This document shows, piece by piece, positions 1 through 7,578 of a stretch of DNA of 38,831 nucleotides (positions are counted from its first letter, which is position 1; each line of letters begins with the position of its first letter). The notes beneath the pieces were generated by a model. It saw only the letters and a program-made list of their open reading frames with translations, was not told the origin of the DNA and did not search any database. Source of the stretch: Syntrophomonas sp. DTU019 (GTDB lineage Bacteria > Bacillota > Syntrophomonadia > Syntrophomonadales > Syntrophomonadaceae); assembly GCA_001512785.1 (NCBI GenBank), contig LFSQ01000038.1:1-38831 (forward strand), in the 5' to 3' direction. The position numbers and the translations under genes were made by a program.

Positions 1-21
1 TGCTGAGACTAGGTTGATGTT

Positions 22-45
22 TTATAGCCTGATGGAGGCTATAAT
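22..45 (+). promoter_or_regulatory. Inverted repeat over a putative -10 box upstream of the OsmC gene
   Basis: The arms TTATAGCCT (22-30) and AGGCTATAA (36-44) form a perfect 9-bp inverted repeat with a 5-nt spacer. A TATAAT hexamer lies at 40-45, inside the right arm. A repressor bound here would block the -10 region. No good -35 is visible at the usual distance (TTGATG at 14-19 is 20 nt away). Operator function is inferred from position only; the binding protein is unknown. Confidence 0.4.
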
Positions 46-95
46 AATATGTACACAGCAGAATAACCTGTGCCTGCAAGAAAGGAGTGAGTACC

Positions 96-539
96 ATGGA
101 TACCAACATGAAGACTATTCAAGTGAATGTCGATTGGGAACATGTCGGGGTTAAATCAATTGCCCGGGTTGGAGATCATACGGTATTGGAAATGGGCAGA
201 GGAGTACAAAGCCAGGGCGAAGATAACGGGGCTTCACCTTTTGAAGTCTTGTTGTCGGCTTTGGGCGGGTGTCTCATGATATTCTTGACCGGTTTGGCCC
301 GAAAGAAGCGTTTGACCATTAACAACATCAGGATTAATGTCGAAGGGGATTATGACCCGCGGGGGATGAGCAGTTCAAGCTCTGGCATAAGATCGGGTTT
401 TCAGCAGATCAGGTATCAGGTGGAGGTTGACTCCCCCGATAGCCCTGAAGCAGTTCGCGAGCTGATCGAACAGGCGGCCAGGATCTGCCCGATAAAAGAA
501 ACCATAATGAACGGCACTGTGGTGGTTGAAGCCCAATAG
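96..539 (+). CDS. OsmC/Ohr family peroxiredoxin-like protein
   Basis: Encodes about 147 residues of the OsmC/Ohr fold, a family of small cytoplasmic proteins that reduce organic hydroperoxides with two cysteines. Both expected cysteines are visible: one in the central helix motif LGGCLMIFLTGLARKK and one in the C-terminal motif ARICPIKETIMNGT. ATG 96 is preferred because the ribosome binding site AAAGGAG (81-87) lies 8 nt upstream; the earlier in-frame GTG at 87 overlaps that site. The gene is monocistronic-looking: an inverted repeat sits over the promoter and a strong hairpin follows it. Substrate is not predictable; it could be a general OsmC-like protein rather than a true Ohr. Confidence 0.9.
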   Translation: MDTNMKTIQVNVDWEHVGVKSIARVGDHTVLEMGRGVQSQGEDNGASPFEVLLSALGGCLMIFLTGLARKKRLTINNIRINVEGDYDPRGMSSSSSGIRSGFQQIRYQVEVDSPDSPEAVRELIEQAARICPIKETIMNGTVVVEAQ

Positions 540-587
540 GGCAAAGAAGCTCGAGCAGGATTACATAAGCACGAGCCATGGCATGCA

Positions 588-623
588 GAGAGCCAGTCAC
601 TTTTGATAAAATGACTGGCTCTC
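588..623. terminator. Strong hairpin after the OsmC gene
   Basis: GAGAGCCAGTCA (588-599) pairs perfectly with TGACTGGCTCTC (612-623), and the stem can continue with four A-T pairs around a GAT loop after one bulged C. There is no clear T-run after it, so it is a probable but non-canonical terminator, or an mRNA 3'-end stabiliser. Confidence 0.55.
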
Positions 624-786
624 AGGTATTAAAGGCCTGCCTTAATTGGTTGGGGACATCCGCAGGCCGGAACAAATCAGGAAAAGATCAGGTTGTTTGC
701 GACTATTATAGGTCGGGATTATTTTACCGGGCAAGCCTTAATAGAGATAGAATATTGGTAAATAATATATCCAAAAGGAGACTGAC

Positions 787-2902
787 ATGACTATTCCAGA
801 CAAAGAGATTCGCAAGGCAAACCGCCTGATTCGGGAGAAATCTCCCTATCTTTTACAACATGCTTATAATCCCGTTAACTGGTATGCCTGGACCCCTGAA
901 GCCTTTCAGAAGGCTGCCAGCGAAGACAAACCAGTCTTTTTATCCATAGGCTATTCTTAGCCCCTCAAGGGGCTAATGATTTTAGGGAAAGCGCAGGTAT
1001 AATTTGTCTACCTGTCACTGGTGCCATGTAATGGAAAGGGAGTCATTCGAAGATGATGAGGTAGCCCGGTTATTAAATCAATATTTCGTAAGCATCAAGG
1101 TGGATCGCGAAGAGAGGCCGGACATTGACACTGTGTATATGAATGTCTGTCAGGGTATGACCGGCCATGGGGGATGGCCTCTCACCATTATAATGACCCC
1201 GGATAAAAAACCGTTTTTTGCCTCTACTTATTTGCCCAAACATGATCGCAGTGGCCTCGCTGGCATGATGAGTATTCTGCCGCGCATAGCTGAAATCTGG
1301 CAGACTGATAAGCTCTCCTGCTATGAGGTCGGCAATCGCATAAATGACTGGCTGAAACAGGCTGGCACATTAGCCCCAAGCCATGATAAAATCAAGGCTG
1401 ATGCTTTCGATAAAGCCTTTCAGTATTTTGCCCATGTCTATGACCCTGAGTATGGCGGATTTGGCAATGCGCCTAAATTTCCAACCCCTCATAATCTCTA
1501 TTTCCTGTTGCGTTACTGGTACTATACCGGGGAAGAATTGGCCCTGGAAATGGTGGAAAAAACCCTGCAATGCATGTACAAAGGCGGTATATATGACCAT
1601 ATAGGCTTTGGTTTTGCCCGCTACAGCACCGATAGATTCTGGCTGGTTCCTCATTTCGAAAAGATGCTTTATGATAATGCCCTTTTAGCCATTGCTTTTG
1701 TGGAGACTTATCAGGCTACCGGAAAGGAGCTATATGCCCGCATCGCCCGGGAGGTGTTTGCTTACCTTCTGCGAGAAATGACCTCGGCCGAAGGAGGCTT
1801 CTATTCAGCTCAGGATGCTGATTCGGAAGGTGAGGAGGGAAAGTTCTACCTGTGGACACCAGCCCAGGTGGTGGAGGTTCTGGGTGATTCCGCGGGTATG
1901 AAATTCTGCTCCTATTATGGCATAACCCCGCAGGGCAATTTCGAAGGCAAGAGTATACCCAATCTGCTCAATTCTGAATTTCCTGAAGAGGAACGGCAGC
2001 AAATCGAAGCTATGCGCTTAAAGCTCTTTGACTCCCGCTCGCAGCGGGTCGCTCCGTTCAAGGATGACAAGATCCTCTTATCCTGGAACGGGTTTATGAT
2101 CGCTGCCCTGGCTTTGGGCGGGAGGGCCTTCAATGAACCGTTATATATTGAGAAGGCTCAGGCGGCTTTGGCTTTCATGGAGAGCCATATGCGGGTTGGG
2201 GGGCGCTATATGCTGAGATACCGGGATGGCGAGGCGGCTCATCCTGCTCTGGCAGAGGATTATGCGGCTCTGGTATGGGGGCTGTTGGAAATGCATCGCA
2301 GCACTTTAAAACCCTCTTATTTGCAAAAAGCCCTGCAAGTCAATGCAGAAATGGTTAACCTTTTTTGGGATGAAGAGCAGTACGCTTTCTTATATTATGG
2401 TAAAGACAGTGAGCAATTGCTCATAAACCCCAGAGAGGTCTACGACGGCGCGATACCTTCGCCCAATTCGCTGGCAGCAAGGAATTTGGTGTGGCTGGGG
2501 CGGTTGACCGGCGACCAGGAAATCAACCGCCGGGCCGAGATGATATTTGCGGCCTTTTCCGAGCAGGTGAGCCATAACCCCTGGGCCCACGCCTATTTCC
2601 TGCTGGCGGCCATGGCCAACCATTATGCGGGGAAAGACATCATCATAAGAGGGGACTGGCATGAGCAAGGCACCCGGGAAATGATCTTTAGGCTAAACCG
2701 GGCATTTGTGCCGGACACCACCCTGGCGTTAAAGACCGACCAGGACGAACTGCTGAGCCAATTGATCCCTTTCAGTAAAGCAATGCACAGGGTCAACGGC
2801 CAGGTGACAGCTTATGTATGTGAGGCTTTTGCCTGCCGGGAGCCGGTATTCTCGGCGGAGCATTTATATCAAGTCGTGACCAGCAGTCAGCATGAAGCTT
2901 AG
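787..2902 (+). CDS. yyaL: YyaL-type (DUF255) thioredoxin-domain protein interrupted by a 52-nt insert; candidate bypassed gene
   Basis: Two reading frames together encode a complete DUF255/YyaL protein: an N-terminal thioredoxin-like domain followed by an (alpha/alpha)6-barrel-like region. Part one starts at ATG 787 (AAGGAG at 775-780), runs 57 codons including [18 protein letters not shown], and ends at TCT 955-957 followed by TAG. Part two resumes at ACC 1010 with [19 protein letters not shown], carrying the CHWC redox motif, and ends at 2902. Family members read [11 protein letters not shown] without a gap, so the 52 nt at 958-1009 is a precise insert. Skipping it gives 687 residues, close to the roughly 690 usual for the family. 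All conserved downstream motifs appear intact ([40 protein letters not shown]). Alternatives are a recent pseudogene, or a shorter product begun at TTG 1004. Exact cellular role of the family is poorly known. Confidence 0.8.
958..1009 (+). other. 52-nt non-coding insert resembling a translational bypassing element
   Basis: The insert begins with an in-frame stop, TAG 958-960, which forms the 5' end of a perfect 7-bp hairpin TAGCCCC (958-964) / GGGGCTA (969-975) with loop TCAA; T957-A976 adds an eighth pair. It ends in TCT 1007-1009, identical to the last codon before the gap, TCT 955-957. An AGG lies at 995-997, nine nt before the second TCT. The original frame has stops at 958 and 1000; the resuming frame has TAA 974, TGA 977 and TAG 983. 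No single frameshift or readthrough therefore restores the protein. Matched take-off and landing codons, a stop in a tetraloop hairpin and a gap of about 50 nt are the known hallmarks of T4 gene 60 bypassing. There are no terminal inverted repeats. A TATAAT at 998-1003 is noted without a matching -35. Confidence 0.6.
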
Positions 2903-2931
2903 CTGATGATGAAGAGAAGGAGGTATTATGT

Positions 2932-3495
2932 ATGGAAACGATGGAATGCATCTTAACCCGCAGGAGTATTCGCAGTTTCATCCCCGATAAGGAGATAGCA
3001 GAGGAGACTATGCGCCAGCTCATGGAAGCGGTGCGATGGGCCCCGTCCTGGGCCAACACCCAGACCTGGGAGGTAGTGGTGGTTAAAGATCGCGATTTGA
3101 AGCAAAAGCTGGTTGATGCGGCCGGTGCCAATCGTGCTGCACAGGCCATTCTCGATGCCTGTGCAGTGATGGTGTTCTGCTCCCGCCGCGGTATTGCCGG
3201 GGCCAAGCAGGGGGAGTATTCGACCAATAAGGGAGACTGGTATATGTTCGATTGCGCCCTGGCCGCTCAGAATTTCTGCCTGGCGGCGCACAGCATGGGT
3301 CTGGGGACGGTTTATATCGGCCGTTTTGAACACCGGCAGGTCGATACTTTACTGGGCTTGCCCCAGGGTATAGAATCGGTGGTCATGATACCCCTGGGCT
3401 ATCCGGCCGTTAAAGAGGTCAAAGCCCCACCCCGCAAAGCCTCGAGCGAGTTCGTGCATGCCGAAAGGTTTGGCCGCCGCTACTTCGAAGGCTGA
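2932..3495 (+). CDS. Nitroreductase family FMN protein
   Basis: A 187-residue nitroreductase-fold protein, a family of FMN-dependent oxidoreductases that act as homodimers on nitro compounds, quinones or flavins. The N-terminal signature ECILTRRSIRSF supplies the usual FMN phosphate contacts, followed by VRWAPSWANTQTWEVVVV, and the C-terminal region has GTVYIGRF and IPLGYPAVKE. AAGGAGG (2917-2923) is 8 nt before ATG 2932; an ATG at 2928 is out of frame. It lies 29 nt after the YyaL-type gene and may be co-transcribed with it. A canonical terminator follows. Substrate cannot be read from sequence. Confidence 0.9.
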   Translation: METMECILTRRSIRSFIPDKEIAEETMRQLMEAVRWAPSWANTQTWEVVVVKDRDLKQKLVDAAGANRAAQAILDACAVMVFCSRRGIAGAKQGEYSTNKGDWYMFDCALAAQNFCLAAHSMGLGTVYIGRFEHRQVDTLLGLPQGIESVVMIPLGYPAVKEVKAPPRKASSEFVHAERFGRRYFEG

Positions 3496-3560
3496 AATTC
3501 ACGGTTTTTCCAGGCATATTGTATTGCTGCCGGGGATATAAATAAAAAGGGATACGGTAT

Positions 3561-3587
3561 AACCAGGGTAATACCCTGGTTTTTTTA
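3561..3587 (+). terminator. Rho-independent terminator after the nitroreductase gene
   Basis: ACCAGGGT (3562-3569) pairs with ACCCTGGT (3573-3580) around a 3-nt loop, followed by an uninterrupted T-run to about 3586. Confidence 0.9.
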
Positions 3588-3615
3588 TATAAGCAATGAT
3601 CGGGGGTTATCTGAT

Positions 3616-4581
3616 TTGTACAGACATATTTGCGTGGTGATGCTGTTAGCGGCCCTGATCTGCCATGCCGGCAGCCTGACTGCGGTAACTCAGGCCGCAA
3701 CCGAGGACTCCACATCCTCATCCGCAGCCAGGATTATTGACAGCACCGACTTTCCTTCTTTGTATTTGACCGAACCCAGCCTGCAGGGGCAGGCAATCTG
3801 GATGCTGCAGGCGCGTTTGCAGGAAATCGGTTACGAAATACAGCCCAGCGGCATATACGATGCCAGCACCAGCCATACCGTCAGCCTGTTCCAGCTGGCC
3901 AATGGTTTGGAGGCTGACGGTGTAGTAAACAAGGAGGAATGGCTGGCCTTACTGCCCCAGGAACTGGATGCCTCGCATGTCACCACTTCAGCGGCCACAA
4001 CCGACAAAATGCTGATCGTAATCGATGTGAAAAGCCGTACCCTGGTGCTTTATAAGGATAAAGAGGTAGTCTGCAAATACCCCGTGGCGGTGGGCAAATC
4101 CTCGACTCCTACGCCGCTGGGAGAATGGCGTGTGGTTCATAAATCCCTGGGATGGGGAGGCGGGTTCGGCAGCCGCTGGATGGGCCTCAATGTCCCCTGG
4201 GGTATTTATGGTATTCACGGCACCAATAAGCCGGGATCGATTGGGACTTACGCCTCGCACGGGTGTATCCGCATGTTTAACAGCGATGTGGAAAAGCTGT
4301 TCCCCTTGGTGCCTCATGGGTGCCGGGTAAAGATCGTCAACGACGGCAGCATGACCCCGCAGCAAATGAAGCCGGTAAAGATGAAGAACGGCTCCAGCGG
4401 GCAGGCGGTAGTATATGTTCAGGCCCGGCTTAAAGAACTGGGGCTTGAGTTTGGGGCAGCTGACGGGCGTTACGGCAACATGACGGAACTGGCGGTAAAG
4501 TATTTTCAGGTCTGGAATGGCCTGAACCCCAGCGGTGAAATGGATGAGGCCACCTATCGCAAGATGGGGCTGATTAAATGA
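3616..4581 (+). CDS. Secreted L,D-transpeptidase with two peptidoglycan-binding domains
   Basis: A 321-residue exported enzyme of the YkuD/ErfK family, which makes 3-3 cross-links or modifies peptidoglycan stem peptides. Residues 1-28 form a signal peptide with hydrophobic core VVMLLAALICHAGS. A first peptidoglycan-binding repeat spans about 55-112. The catalytic domain spans about 132-242 with the motif IHGTNKPGSIGTYASHGCIRM region: His201, His215 and nucleophile Cys217. A second peptidoglycan-binding repeat spans about 258-320. Catalytic domain flanked by binding repeats is typical of Clostridia. The start is TTG 3616 with only a weak GGGGG upstream; no better in-frame start precedes the signal peptide. 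It follows a terminator, so it has its own promoter. Confidence 0.9.
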   Translation: MYRHICVVMLLAALICHAGSLTAVTQAATEDSTSSSAARIIDSTDFPSLYLTEPSLQGQAIWMLQARLQEIGYEIQPSGIYDASTSHTVSLFQLANGLEADGVVNKEEWLALLPQELDASHVTTSAATTDKMLIVIDVKSRTLVLYKDKEVVCKYPVAVGKSSTPTPLGEWRVVHKSLGWGGGFGSRWMGLNVPWGIYGIHGTNKPGSIGTYASHGCIRMFNSDVEKLFPLVPHGCRVKIVNDGSMTPQQMKPVKMKNGSSGQAVVYVQARLKELGLEFGAADGRYGNMTELAVKYFQVWNGLNPSGEMDEATYRKMGLIK

Positions 4582-4646
4582 AGTAAATAACTGCGACCAG
4601 CCGGCAGTATGCTACAATAAGTGAAAAGACTAAAGGAGTTTGGGCC

Positions 4647-5234
4647 GTGAGGAAAACGGTGGATGGTCGCGGGCTTTCATTGCCGGAAACATGGCTGCGT
4701 ACCAGTGAAGCCCTCCTGGACCGGCATTGCCTGGAGGTTCTGGCGATTATAGATGACCCCGGAGCAATGCGGGAACTCTCCAGCCTGATCGCAGAATTGC
4801 CATATAAGACCACGGTTGAGGAAAAGCAGGGGCAATATCATATAAATATCCAAAAACATCAAGCTGCCGCGGGATTGCGCGTATCATCGGCGGAATACGG
4901 GCATACGGTTCTGATCGTCAGCAGTACTTCTCTGGGGAAAGGCGAGGATCGCTGGGGCGGGCAGCTGATGAGCAGCTTCATTTACTCACTCACGCAACTG
5001 GAAGGTTTTCTGAAAACCATTGTGTTTATAAACAGCGGGGTATTCCTGGCAACTGAGGGATCGGATGTTTTGCCTTATTTACAGCATATGCAGGAATCCG
5101 GGGTGGAGATAATCTCCAGCCACACCTGTTTGAGCTACTACCAGCTGCTGGGCAAGCTGCGGGTTGGTACGGTGAGCAATATGTTCGCTATTACCGAAAA
5201 AATTGCTGAGGCCAAGCGACTGATAGTTTTTTAA
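4647..5234 (+). CDS. YedF-like protein that has lost the conserved Cys-Pro motif
   Basis: A 195-residue paralogue of the YedF protein at 18859-19431. It has the same layout: an N-terminal TusA/SirA-like domain and a C-terminal DsrE-like domain. The TusA motif that reads ARGLNCPEPV in the other copy is GRGLSLPETW here, so the sulfur- or selenium-carrying Cys is Leu. The C-terminal motif SHTCLSYYQL keeps one of the two Cys seen in the other copy (CGTCLDYYQV). GTG 4647 is supported by AAAGGAG (4632-4638) at 8 nt. The gene meets the agr-like operon tail to tail with one base between the stops. It may be a regulatory or degenerate form; it cannot carry a TusA-type persulfide at the usual position. 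Confidence 0.8.
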   Translation: MRKTVDGRGLSLPETWLRTSEALLDRHCLEVLAIIDDPGAMRELSSLIAELPYKTTVEEKQGQYHINIQKHQAAAGLRVSSAEYGHTVLIVSSTSLGKGEDRWGGQLMSSFIYSLTQLEGFLKTIVFINSGVFLATEGSDVLPYLQHMQESGVEIISSHTCLSYYQLLGKLRVGTVSNMFAITEKIAEAKRLIVF

Positions 5235-5235
5235 T

Positions 5236-5967
5236 CTAGAATGAAGGTGTGAAGCGGTCGATGTGAATCCTAAAGCGGTTCCTGCTCATGATGGCTATTC
5301 CGTCATACCCTTCAAAATGAATGGAATAGGACTGATTACCGGCATCTTTGATTTGGGCCACCTTGTCCATATTCACTACATAGGACTTGTGAACCCGCAA
5401 GAAGTTTGGGCCCAGCAATGCTTCTAATTCATTGAAAATACAAGTGCTCTCGTGCACTCCCCCTGTTGAGTGAATAAAAGCCTTTTTGCCCTGCTTTTCA
5501 ATATAGTAGATGTCATCGATGTTAACAAACACTATGCTGTCGGCAGATTTGATAACCAGGCGATTGTTAGGGCTTTTATGCAGATTGACTCTCTGCAACT
5601 CTGCATCCAAACCGGAAATCGCCTGCATTACCTTATCCCGCCTGATCGGTTTGAGCAGATAATCATAAGGATGAACAGTGAAAGAATCCACGGCATATTT
5701 GGCGTAGCCGGTAACAAAAATGAATTCCGTGTGCGGACTAACGGTATTGATGGCCCGGGCGACATCGATACCGTTTAAATTATCCTCCGGTGCTAGTTCA
5801 ATATCCAAAAATGCAATGTCGGGAGCGATTTCGCTGGCCATACGAATCGCATCCTGACTGAGCGAGGTTCCTACTACCTGTTCAACCTTGGGGTGCTCCG
5901 CAATCAGCTTCTCGAGAAAGCGTAAGGTGTAATGTTCATCTTCTAAAACCAGTACTTTAAGCATCAT
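5236..5967 (-). CDS. agrA: LytTR-family response regulator (AgrA-like)
   Basis: A 243-residue transcription regulator. The receiver domain (about 1-120) has the acidic pair LEDE near residues 8-11, phosphoacceptor Asp55 in DIAFLDIEL, and Lys106 in YDYLLKPI. A LytTR DNA-binding domain (about 135-240) contains FVNIDDIYYIEKQGKKAFIH and FLRVHKSYVVNMDKV. It is the last gene of a minus-strand operon with a histidine kinase, AgrB and AgrD, which gives its role: responding to the secreted cyclic peptide. Either ATG 5967 or 5964 could start it. Its stop lies one base from the stop of the convergent YedF-like gene. The agrA name rests on family plus context. Confidence 0.88.
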   Translation of the reverse strand: MMLKVLVLEDEHYTLRFLEKLIAEHPKVEQVVGTSLSQDAIRMASEIAPDIAFLDIELAPEDNLNGIDVARAINTVSPHTEFIFVTGYAKYAVDSFTVHPYDYLLKPIRRDKVMQAISGLDAELQRVNLHKSPNNRLVIKSADSIVFVNIDDIYYIEKQGKKAFIHSTGGVHESTCIFNELEALLGPNFLRVHKSYVVNMDKVAQIKDAGNQSYSIHFEGYDGIAIMSRNRFRIHIDRFTPSF

Positions 5968-5973
5968 CGATTC

Positions 5974-6111
5974 CTACTTTTTGAGACTTTCGGGAATATC
6001 CGGCTCATACCAAACCAGCCAGCACAATGGCTTGACGGCGGTCAGCACAGCCAGCATAACGGCAAAGGACGCCAGGCTGGTGTAGGCTTTGGACAACAGT
6101 TTTGATTTCAT
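5974..6111 (-). CDS. agrD: AgrD-type cyclic autoinducer peptide precursor
   Basis: A short reading frame of 45 residues reads M-K-S-K-L-L then an amphipathic N-terminal helix (SFAVMLAVLTAV), a core PLCWLVWY and an acidic tail EPDIPESLKK. This is the AgrD plan: the tail matches the staphylococcal D-E-P-E-V-P-T-E-L recognition segment. Cys30 followed by four residues suggests a five-membered thiolactone ring Cys-Trp-Leu-Val-Trp, with AgrB cleavage after Trp34 by analogy; N-terminal trimming is unknown. The ATG (6111-6109) overlaps the agrB stop as ATGA, and GGAAAGGAG lies at 6121-6129. The response regulator starts 6 bases after its stop. Confidence 0.9.
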   Translation of the reverse strand: MKSKLLSKAYTSLASFAVMLAVLTAVKPLCWLVWYEPDIPESLKK

Positions 6112-6737
6112 ACTGCACACCTCCTTTCCAATCTGTCAATACCTTGATCAAGGATATGAAAAAGCTTATATCCCCAGGGGGTGATAACAAATAAGCCGCA
6201 CAGGCTTCCCAGGATCATTGCATTGGCCTGTTCAAGGTAACCGCTGTAAACCAAGCCCAAAGCTGCCATACTGCCCACCAGGAGAGTCCCGGTGGTAATC
6301 CGCTTTTGCTGTTTGATTTCTTCCGGTGCGGTGACCATCTTTTTTTCGGTTCCGGCTGGTACCCAGGCTTTTATAATCCCCAGTCCCATACCGGTCAAAA
6401 CAAGGATTAATGCCAATGCCGCTGAAGCAGGCCAGCTAATCATCTCGCTAAGCTTGGCCATGCTCAGCATGACTAAGAGGCTGGCGGTCAAGCAGCGCGG
6501 GAAAGTGCTCAAATGAGCCCCTCCCCCTGGTACTCTGATCAGGGCAAAAGCTGTCAGGACCAGAAAGCACGGTAGTAAAAGGTCTGTGGCCCAGGCCAGC
6601 AGGAACAGTAACAGCAATTCTAAAAGGTTGTTGAACAAAGACTCCAGGCCATAAGCATAAACCTCAACCTCTGCCGGACTAGTTTGCAGATTTTGCCCTA
6701 AATGGGAGGCTATTTTCCATGACAGATGCTTGATCAT
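6108..6737 (-). CDS. agrB: AgrB-type peptide-processing membrane endopeptidase
   Basis: A 209-residue polytopic membrane protein that processes and helps export the AgrD precursor. The catalytic motif VPGGGAHLSTFPRC has His75 and Cys82 exactly seven residues apart, as in AgrB cysteine proteases. About five hydrophobic segments follow (FNNLLELLLLFLLAWA, ASLLVMLSMA, ALALILVLTGMGLGII, TLLVGSMAALGLVYS, AMILGSLCGLFVI). ATG 6737 has AGGAGG just upstream, inside the 3' end of the kinase gene, with which it overlaps by 59 bases. It precedes agrD with a 4-base ATGA overlap, so stop-start coupling of enzyme and substrate is likely. Confidence 0.93.
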   Translation of the reverse strand: MIKHLSWKIASHLGQNLQTSPAEVEVYAYGLESLFNNLLELLLLFLLAWATDLLLPCFLVLTAFALIRVPGGGAHLSTFPRCLTASLLVMLSMAKLSEMISWPASAALALILVLTGMGLGIIKAWVPAGTEKKMVTAPEEIKQQKRITTGTLLVGSMAALGLVYSGYLEQANAMILGSLCGLFVITPWGYKLFHILDQGIDRLERRCAV

Positions 6738-7578
6738 TTATCCTCCTGCGATCGGGGAAGCTGATTATAAAAGTAGTTCTGGGATGGGTGACGATACGAA
6801 TAGTACCCCCGTATTTGCCCACCAGGCGCTTCACGATATATAAGCCGAATCCCCGACCTGCCGACCCGCTGGTAGAAAATCCCGGCGCAAACAGCAGGTT
6901 TTCTTGCTGTTTGGGGATTTTAGGACCGGTGTTGTAAACATAAATCCCATAATGAGAATTGTCGTACTTGATTTCCAGGCTCACCCGGCGCGGCTGCGAT
7001 CCTTTCAAACTGGCCTCCAGGGCGTTATCGACCAAATTGCCGATTATACTGCACAGATCCCAGGGAGGAATGGCCATTTCCTTGATGTCGCATTTGACCG
7101 CAAAATCAAAGTTGATGTTCTTGGTTTCCGCCAGCTTGCGCTTGGAGTTGACTAATGCGGTAAGGGCTGGATTGCCTACAAATACCAGATCTTGAATCTC
7201 CCAGTACTGCTCCGCCACACCGTCCAGGTAGTCGCGGGCCTGTTCCACCTCATCAAGGTATAGCATTGCCTGCACTGTTTGTATATGACGGGTATGCTCA
7301 TGTCTTTGACTGTTAAAGCTGTTAACCAGATCCTCGATATTGTTCAGATGTTCTTTGAGCAATTGCGCCTCGATGATCTGCCGGCTGTACTGCTCGACCT
7401 GGCGGATGGATATTACCGCAAAACCGCTCAGCAACACTATTACCAGATTGGCAAAAGGAAGTACTGCTTTTAATGGTTCAATATTAGGCAAATAGCCAAT
7501 CGTTATAAGGATGATGGCTATAAAGACGGTTTCGAATAATATGGTTGTAATCGCTAAAATGGGTTTATTATTATTCAT
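6679..7578 (-). CDS. agrC: Histidine kinase of the agr-like system (AgrC/GHKL type)
   Basis: About 299 residues from ATG 7578. Two membrane spans lie near the N-terminus (ILAITTILFETVFIAIILIT and PFANLVIVLLSGFAVISI), followed by a coiled segment and the H-box SFNSQRHEHTRHIQ, typical of AgrC/Spo0B-like kinases. The ATPase domain has the N-box SIIGNLVDNALEA and the G-box GSAGRGFGLYIVKRL. ATG 7578 overlaps the stop of the preceding gene as ATGA, which supports this start over TTG- or ATG-type starts further upstream (an in-frame ATG at 7620 adds 14 residues). Classical AgrC has six membrane spans; this one has two, so the preceding membrane protein may supply the rest of the sensor. The C-terminal 20 codons overlap agrB. 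Confidence 0.88.
   Translation of the reverse strand: MNNNKPILAITTILFETVFIAIILITIGYLPNIEPLKAVLPFANLVIVLLSGFAVISIRQVEQYSRQIIEAQLLKEHLNNIEDLVNSFNSQRHEHTRHIQTVQAMLYLDEVEQARDYLDGVAEQYWEIQDLVFVGNPALTALVNSKRKLAETKNINFDFAVKCDIKEMAIPPWDLCSIIGNLVDNALEASLKGSQPRRVSLEIKYDNSHYGIYVYNTGPKIPKQQENLLFAPGFSTSGSAGRGFGLYIVKRLVGKYGGTIRIVTHPRTTFIISFPDRRRINDQASVMENSLPFRAKSAN

Noticed and set aside
578-790. 70-codon frame between the OsmC and YyaL-type genes
   Set aside because: It runs through the strong hairpin at 588-623, has no ribosome binding site and shows no recognisable protein pattern.
958-960. TAG in the YyaL-type gene as a pyrrolysine codon
   Set aside because: The original frame leads into another stop (TAA 1000) and does not connect with the resuming frame, so amber readthrough cannot restore the protein.
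958-1009. Self-splicing intron
   Set aside because: At 52 nt it is far below the size of group I or group II introns and lacks their core structures.
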